In this document: piece by piece, positions 57,389 to 64,000 of the stretch
Layout of the letters: the number at the start of each line of letters is the position of its first letter
Position numbering within the stretch: position 1 is the first letter of the stretch
NCBI GenBank assembly: GCA_017354895.1
Contig: CP071499.1
Span: 2,108,001-2,172,000 of the forward strand
Direction: 5' to 3'
Source of the DNA: Podospora comata
Lineage: Eukaryota > Ascomycota > Sordariomycetes > Sordariales > Podosporaceae
Length of the DNA: 64,000 nucleotides
Program-made: the position numbers and the translations under genes
The notes under the pieces: generated by a model
Told to the model about the DNA's origin: nothing
Seen by the model: only the letters and a program-made list of their open reading frames with translations
Database searches by the model: none

Positions 57389-59760
57389 GTGGTATCTCAT
57401 TTGGACCTTCACAGCCGGGAGGGAACAGTGCCATGGGGGCGGGTTTGTTGTGGAAGCATGAAAGAAGGTTTTGTTTTTGATATTGGTATTACCACCCACC
57501 TGGGTAACTACTCGACCCTTTTTTTGGTGTTGCAAAAGCGGTGAAGAGCGCGTGCTCCCTTACCTTACTTGCATAAACCTCACGAGCAGCAGCAGGCCGC
57601 GATTCAGTATTCACGCAAGCAAATGAATTGGACATGACGCCGGCGGTACTCCCTGGCGGCCGGGCGAAGTGGTCTACTGTCTTTATAAAAATGACGGGCA
57701 GTCCGTGGTCACGGACGGGCCTGGTGGTTTTTTTGTCGTATGGTTTTTGGAGATTTGTATCCACTGTTCTCCATTGGGTCCTGGGATTGGGGGTGGATGT
57801 GGAAGATTAACAGATGCAGGTTGCAGGTATCGAGGCATTGGGGATGATGCGACGATGATGGGCAGGCAGGCACTCCGGAGTTTTTTTTGTTTATTCCTGC
57901 GGTTTGAGAGACAACTTTGACAACGGAAAATGCGGAAGGGGGATGGATGATGGGCTTTGATGTAAGGGGAGCTGTTTGTTTGGCTGGCGATCTGCTAATA
58001 AGCTCAGAGACGGAGATGTCTCAGACATTGGCGATCAACGTTTTTTGCCGTGTTTGGCTTTGTTGATGTTGATTTTTTTTTTAATTCATTTTTATTTTTT
58101 TGCCAGCTCAGAGGTTATGATAAACCAGACCTGACAACAATGAATGGTGGCCTTGTAACAGTACGGGGGCAAAACACCCATCTCGATGATGGTCGATCTG
58201 GCACTCGGCTCTCGGGAAGCCAGGCGATTGGGGGCTTGGAGGGGGTGTTTCAAGACGGCTCAAAGGAGGGGTCAATAGGGCGGCAGAAGGGAAAGGCGAA
58301 CTGGTGGTGGAGATGCGGGAAACAAAGGAGATGGTGGTTGGGTTGAGCTGTCACGGTAATATATCAGTTTCGCCATCGATGGGGCTGATTTCTTTTCTTT
58401 TTTGTCTCGGTCTGAGAGAGACCTTCCACCGAACTGTCACGGGGTTGTCGTGATGATGCTACTGTAGGTGTATGCTAGCCCCGGTAGATAGATAAAAATC
58501 CCATCATCTGCGAGTTGTTTCGGCTAATGGCGCCGTCTCTCACTAGCGGGCGCCACTCCACTGCCCAGTGCCTTGTGCTACCAGGGGTTGCTCTTTCGGG
58601 AAGCCCAAAAGACCATTTTGATCGAAGGAGGTGTCGGTCAAATGCGCGCCTCCAGGCGATCTCTTGAGCGGGCAGCCTCAGAGCAGGCTGGGATGCGAAG
58701 CCGAGAAGCGAGAAAAGACATCGATGAGGCGGTGGAAGGCGTAGAACAACAGGTAGCAGCATCAGTAATTCAGTATCATCAGGGTTGCCGGCTTCAGACT
58801 GGACAGGGGGTCAGGGGGCCGGCTCCTCAGGGGGGGGATCTTTATTTTTTCTGGCTGCTTGCTTGCCAAAGGGAACAATGTCCGGGCTCTGGCCAGTTAG
58901 GGATCTTGGGGGGCCCCATAATTCCTGCAAGCTCCGAAGAAAATATTCGCTGCCATTGGCTGGACTACTGGTCCCCCCCGAATTGCAGCGTGCATGGCTC
59001 CGCGTTTCCTTCACATTAACAGAACCAACCCTCCCACTCTCCTCCTCTTCCTTTGACCTCCGGCTCACACCCTCCCGCGATCCTGATTCCTGAGTTGAGC
59101 AGCACACAGCAAGGCCAACCCGCCCTTTCTGTCTGACTGCCGAACCTGACCCCCGACTCGAACAACCATCGCGGCGTGTTGTTTTCCATCAGCCTTTTCC
59201 CTTTCCTTCATTACAACCAAAGTCCTAATAGCCGTTCGATTGACGGTTTGCCGGTTGTCCGGAAACAATAGTGAGTGAAGCCTCCCACACACACCCACAC
59301 ACACCACACCCCCAAACCCCCAAACCGGCTTTTCCCCAGGGCAGCCAGCAAGCAAGCCTTTCTTCTGCCACACACCAAGGGTTCTCGTGGCGCTCCATCA
59401 AAGCGACTCTGTCCCGACGTCGAATTGAATTGCGAATCGTGTAAACATCGAAGGGTTATCCATCGCTGTCGCTGTCGAGAGGGAGAGAGGCGGGCTTTGT
59501 CATCGCGGGAAGGTGGCAGAGGACAAGAGGGAGTTGACGGCGACGGAAAATTGGCCGATCGGCCCTGCCCAGCCCAGAGAGGTCGCAATCCCAGGCCAAA
59601 CGCGCGACCGTAAAATCATCATCTCAACTCTCGACGACTGGATAGACTAACGCGTGTTGTTTTCTTCCCATCAGCAGACCGCTTCGTTCGAATTAATATC
59701 CCCCGATTGAAAACATACCTTCTTTTTTTGATCAGATTTGTCATCGACATCTAAGCCAAG

Positions 59761-61074
59761 ATGGGTTGCGGAATGAGCACAGAGGAGAAGGAGGGCAAAG
59801 CCCGGAACGAGGAGATTGAGAACCAGTTGAAGAGGGATCGGATGCAGCAGCGCAACGAGATCAAGATGTTGCTTCTGGGTGAGTTTTTATGTCTCCGCGG
59901 CGGGTCCTTATGTGGCCCATTGTTCGCTGAGTCGTCGTCCCATCGGCCAATGGCGCGAGGGACGCCGGCGAGGTGCCCTGTTATCAGTACCCCCTGGGGG
60001 CTAACCATCAATCACAGGTGCTGGTGAATCCGGAAAGTCAACTATTTTGAAGCAGATGAAGCTGATCCATGAGGGCGGCTACTCGCGCGACGAGCGCGAG
60101 TCCTTCAAGGAGATCATCTTCAGCAACACTGTCCAGTCGATGCGCGTCATTCTCGAGGCGATGGAGTCATTGGAGTTGCCATTGGCCGATGCCCGCATGG
60201 AGTACCACGTCCAGACCATCTTCATGCAACCAGCTCAGATTGAGGGAGATGTCCTCCCCCCAGAGGTTGGCAATGCCATTGAGGCTTTGTGGAGAGATGC
60301 TGGTGTCCAGAGCTGTTTCAAGCGCTCAAGAGAGTATCAGCTCAACGACTCTGCCAGATAGTAGGTTTCTTTGTGCTTGCAAATGTGCTGTGCAATCATT
60401 GTTAACCCATTCACTCCAGCTACTTTGACAACATCGCCCGTATCGCCGCCCCCGACTACATGCCCAACGACCAAGATGTCCTTCGGTCCCGTGTCAAGAC
60501 TACTGGTATCACGGAGACGACTTTCATTATTGGTGAGCTCACGTACAGGATGTTCGATGTCGGCGGTCAAAGATCAGAACGTAAGAAGTGGATTCACTGC
60601 TTCGAGAACGTCACGACCATCCTGTTCCTCGTCGCTATCTCCGAGTACGATCAGCTCCTGTTTGAGGATGAGACGGTCAACCGCATGCAAGAAGCTCTCA
60701 CGCTCTTCGACTCCATCTGCAACTCCAGGTGGTTCATCAAGACCTCGATCATTCTCTTCCTCAACAAGATCGACAGGTTTAAGGAGAAGCTCCCTGTCAG
60801 CCCAATGAAGAACTACTTCCCCGACTACGAGGGTGGTGATGACTACGGCCAGGCTTGCGACTACATCCTCAACCGTTTCGTGTCCCTGAACCAGCACGAG
60901 AGCAAGCAGATCTACACACATTTTACTTGCGCCACGGACACAACGCAAATCCGCTTCGTGATGGCTGCTGTGAATGGTAAGCTTGTTCATTTTTCACGTC
61001 CGGGTGCCAACTAGGTGCTAACTGTTACAGATATCATCATCCAGGAGAACCTCCGCCTCTGCGGTCTCATCTGA
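59761..61074 (+). CDS. gna-1: Heterotrimeric G-protein alpha subunit, GNA-1 type (group I)
   Basis: Predicted 353 residues, exactly the length of Neurospora GNA-1, from exons 59761-59878, 60018-60360, 60420-60976 and 61031-61074. All splice sites are GT-AG. It binds GTP at the plasma membrane, couples seven-TM receptors to adenylyl cyclase and controls growth, mating and conidiation in fungi. The N-terminus MGCGMS carries the myristoylation glycine and a palmitoylation cysteine. Nucleotide-binding motifs are GAGESGKST (40-48), RSRVKTTGI with the switch I Arg, [12 protein letters not shown] (about 200-211) with the catalytic Gln, NKIDRF and TCATDT. The C-terminus CGLI keeps the cysteine four residues from the end that pertussis toxin modifies in Gi-type subunits. 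All key residues are intact. It is the best-identified gene in the window; the long upstream gap may hold its control sites. Confidence 0.98.
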
Positions 61075-61886
61075 TAGCAGATCAGATGACGACTGGACTT
61101 GTCGGACGCAACACCATGCTGTCCACCAGAGATCAGTCACACTTCATGGCACTCGGCCGAACATCGAATATACCCCACCGACCCTGATGTGAAACGGCGC
61201 GTACCATGAAGCTTATTCGCCCCCCACAACTGGTCCTACCTTCCTACCTCCCAGCATTCTCCAATCCTCATCGCTCCTGACCTTGTCACTTCACCAGGTC
61301 TCCCCTTTATTTGTTAGCCACTGGAGAAAAGTCGGGGATGGCGATCCCCGATGTATGAATCGTATTGCGTGTATCTCCAACACAACGAAAGAGAGGTTTA
61401 GGGAGAGAGCAGCAGACGTTTTTTGTGGTCGAAAAAGAAACCGGAATCTGGTTTTGGGGGGGGAACAGGGGAAGGGATACATATGTTGTTTAATCATGAT
61501 GTCGTTTTTATTTTCCTTTTTTACTTTTCATCTCATTTTATCCTGTCTGCGCTGATTCTCTCTATTTCTCTCTCTTTCTCTCTCACTCTCTACCTCTCAC
61601 TCTGAAAAGAAAAATCACTCTCTGACTTGTCTGTCTGTTGTTGAACTCTATATGATTTTTTGTTCTACAAAGTCAAATGGAAAAACACAACGGTCCATGT
61701 CAACACACACACTCTCTCCCTTCACACTGCCCCCCTCCATTCCAATCGAAATGCTGGACGACCGTTACGACTATACTACTTCTATGCAATGGATGAGTAT
61801 GGGGGATGGATGAGGGATGGATGATGGGATGGCTTGGTTGGGGTGGGGGTTGGGTGATGAGTGGGAGATGGACAGAGAGAGAGAGA

Positions 61887-61904
61887 GGGAGGGGAGGGGA
61901 GGGG
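61887..61904 (+). repeat. G-quadruplex-type tract GGGA(GGGGA)2GGGG
   Basis: Four G runs separated by single A residues. A similar tract with three G4 runs follows at about 61940-61953. Confidence 0.8.
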
Positions 61905-62021
61905 ATTGAGAAGCAGAGAGGAGGATGAGGGTTGGAGGAGGGGAGGGGAGGGGAGATGATATACCACCGTGCTAACTGCTCATTTTCCTCATTTTCCTGT
62001 TGTTTCTTTTTTCTACTGTTT

Positions 62022-62026
<5 letters not shown>

Positions 62027-62083
<57 letters not shown>
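62027..62083 (+). repeat. Compound (CT)n(CA)n microsatellite
   Basis: About 18 CT units pass directly into about ten CA units. It lies roughly 1 kb beyond the G-alpha stop codon. Confidence 0.95.
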
Positions 62084-63648
62084 TTTCTCTGTTACTCTGC
62101 CCGTTTTCTGTTTCTTTTGAACAGAAGAGGAGAGAGATTTTCTTTTTCGGGTTGTTAAATATTTGGAGCAATGGGTGGTGGGGTGTTTTGTTGTTAGGGG
62201 GGGAAGGTATTTAGGTAGTTTTCTCGAGAGATGTGTAGAGTTGCTGTTGTGTATGTGTAGTTTTGGGGGAGGAGGGGAGGGGGTGGAGGGCCGGTGAATT
62301 GAATGGGTGTTTTTCTGAATACCGTATCTGCTTGTTGAGTTGGTGACTGAACATATCCGTATGACTGAACAAGTTTGAGATGAGTGATAAAACAAACGTT
62401 TGACGGAAGGAGTTTTGGTTGTCATGAGCAAGACATGACACTGCCAGTGACACGCGGTCTAGTAGCAAACTGCTGATGACTAGGTATAGACGAGAAGTGC
62501 TGTCTAGATGATTCCAGCAGGATCCTAGCTACTATTATTGCCGGCAACACCGAAACAGAGGCTGCGTGACAGTGTTGATCTCAACACTCGTTTTTTGTAC
62601 TGGCGACACATGGTAGGTATATTGACTCCTTGCACAGCCATTGCAGACATTTACGTCATTCTTCCTTCACAATGGTGAATATTTTCAATTTGGAGTTGTA
62701 TGGTGTTTTTCGCAGTGGGAAAACGGGACGTGGGATAAGGTGTGATTCCTCAGTACTTACAGTAGATGATGGGGGATGAAACACGGGGGGGAACACCATA
62801 CCACACCATACCACCTTCGGGTTTGGGGGGTCAAAAAGGCATGGAAAGGTGAGGCAGTAGCGAGTGTTTCGATTTGTGGATCTGATCATAAAAGGGTGAT
62901 ATAAACAGGGAGGATGTACATCATGGGACTTTTACATTCCTGTAACGGGGTGCTGGAGGCGGTGAAAGAGTATATGTAAGTGATATGTTCTAAGGGTGTT
63001 GTTTAGTAGTGGCACAGCTGAGCCAGCCTTGTGCATATTGGGGATTATGCCGTCGGGCTTTTGCTACCTACAAGGTAGGTTTTGGTACCGAACAGTGACT
63101 TTCAGCAGAGGGTAAAAGCGGCTGGAGATCTGGCTTTCGTCACTTTACTAGATTTGTTTCCAGTTCTCAGACTGCATTTTCTTCTCAACGAATAGGATGG
63201 ATTGTTACTCGCGACGATCCCCCCGAGGCGCTGAATGGAACCTATAGACAGAGCATCATCATTGGAGGACAGAAAGCGGCTCAGCACCACCATCCAGTGA
63301 TCCTACGGTTACAGTTAGATTGACCCAGGACCTACATGACCCCAAATACCGGACCTGCAGGAGACATCTGCTAAGCAACCGCCGCTGACATGCTTCACTG
63401 TAACGTGGCAATGGACGGTGAACGTAAAAATAGTCGGTTGATCATTCACACAAGCAATATGTTGACAGAACAAACTTGCTTTCATTGCTCCTTGTCAAAT
63501 TAGAAACACCCCTATCACTCACTCTCCTCTCCTGCCCCCGGTTCCAGTCTGGCCGGTTACAGCACAAGAGACAGAGAACAAGCAGTAGCAACATACAAAA
63601 AGCCTCCCACAAATCCCGTCAACAGTTTGGTTGTCTGCCCATCTCCAG

Positions 63649-63656
63649 TGACGTCA
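63649..63656. promoter_or_regulatory. Perfect CRE palindrome TGACGTCA
   Basis: TGACGTCA is the binding site of CREB/ATF-type bZIP factors in fungi and animals. It occurs in a gene-free region; whether it belongs to a gene beyond the window cannot be seen. A single eight-base match has limited weight. Confidence 0.3.
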
Positions 63657-64000
63657 ATCTGTGTCCCCTTTTCCGCTCTTTTGTTGACCGAGTGATATGC
63701 GCTCAAAAGTTGTGAAATTGTGCCACCAACTCTGCGATATATGTGCAATCACCTCCTCTCTGGAAATACCCCACCACTTCCTGCCCGTACAATATCATGC
63801 ATCTCCTAGCCATACCAGAGTAACACGATACATCCCCAGAGCAAATAGAGCAATATCATTTTTATCCAGCCTCAAACTCAACCTTACACAACAGGACAGG
63901 GGGTGGGTGGGAAAACAGACAGAAACTCAAGGGCTATAAGTATGTTGGGGTTACAAAAGTTGTGAAAACATGAAATTAGAAAAGAAAACAGCGCACGTGT

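Larger units (their letters stand above)
55420..59760. other. 4.3-kb gene-poor region between divergent Smr and G-alpha genes
   Basis: It holds the Smr promoter at the left and the G-alpha promoter and leader at the right (probably from about 59000). Open frames up to 156 codons show no domain. Low-complexity elements are a T17-G-T13 run (56273-56303) and a TA/TGTA microsatellite (57358-57388). No transposon, tRNA or other RNA gene is visible. Confidence 0.45.
61075..64000. other. G-alpha 3' flank and gene-free right end of the window
   Basis: The first 600 bp are the likely 3' untranslated region. From about 61550 to 62290 the DNA is dominated by strand-biased purine/pyrimidine tracts: CT-rich at 61550-61605, G/A-rich at 61800-61957, CT/CA repeats at 62027-62083. 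Beyond 62300 I see no coding frame, RNA gene or long repeat. A perfect CRE palindrome lies at 63649. Confidence 0.45.

Overview
The window looks like nuclear chromosomal DNA from a filamentous ascomycete, most probably a sordariomycete close to the Sordariales (Neurospora/Podospora/Chaetomium). The evidence is the gene set and the gene style. Introns are short (mostly 48-139 bp), with GTATGT/GTAAGT-like donors, CTAAC/CTGAC branch sites and CAG/TAG acceptors. There is a 353-residue G-alpha subunit very close to Neurospora GNA-1. Fungal-only families are present (fungal-rhodopsin-domain membrane protein, Irs4, a two-finger C2H2 regulator with a fungal transcription-factor domain, Urb2, Utp16). 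I saw no transposon, virus-derived element, tRNA, rRNA or CRISPR.

Fifteen protein genes are supported. 0-9 kb: UTP16 (-), a mitochondrial TPR-like protein (+), the splicing factor CWC21 (-), the eIF2 assembly chaperone CDC123 (+) and a GH16 cell-wall glucanase (-). 10.8-24.6 kb: a C2H2/fungal-TF regulator (-) and the Ras exchange factor CDC25 (+), diverging across 7.6 kb without a convincing gene. 26-32 kb: IRS4 (-) and the microtubule bundler ASE1 (-). 35.6-43.4 kb: a seven-TM fungal rhodopsin-domain protein (+) and a fungal protein with a basic C-terminal box (+). 47-55.4 kb: URB2 (-), MIC10 (+), a single-pass membrane protein (-) and a DUF1771-Smr protein with a CaaX-type end (-). 59.8-61.1 kb: the G-alpha gene (+), followed by about 3 kb of low-complexity flank. 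A weak extra coding candidate lies at 45.8-46.8 kb.

The genes fall into a few functional groups. Ribosome production and translation: UTP16, URB2, CDC123. RNA processing: CWC21. Mitochondria: MIC10 and the TPR-like protein. Signalling to the cAMP/Ras network: CDC25, G-alpha and possibly the seven-TM protein. Spacing is uneven. Housekeeping divergent pairs are 0.5-0.7 kb apart, while the signalling and regulatory genes sit beside gene-poor stretches of 3-8 kb. No clearly new multi-gene system is visible. The most unusual observations are: a second long frame through the leader and first intron of the C2H2 gene, a terminal mini-exon that switches the CDC25 C-terminus, a lipid-anchor-like end on the Smr protein, a (GT)12 tract at the MIC10 3' splice site, and a three-copy motif downstream of CDC123.
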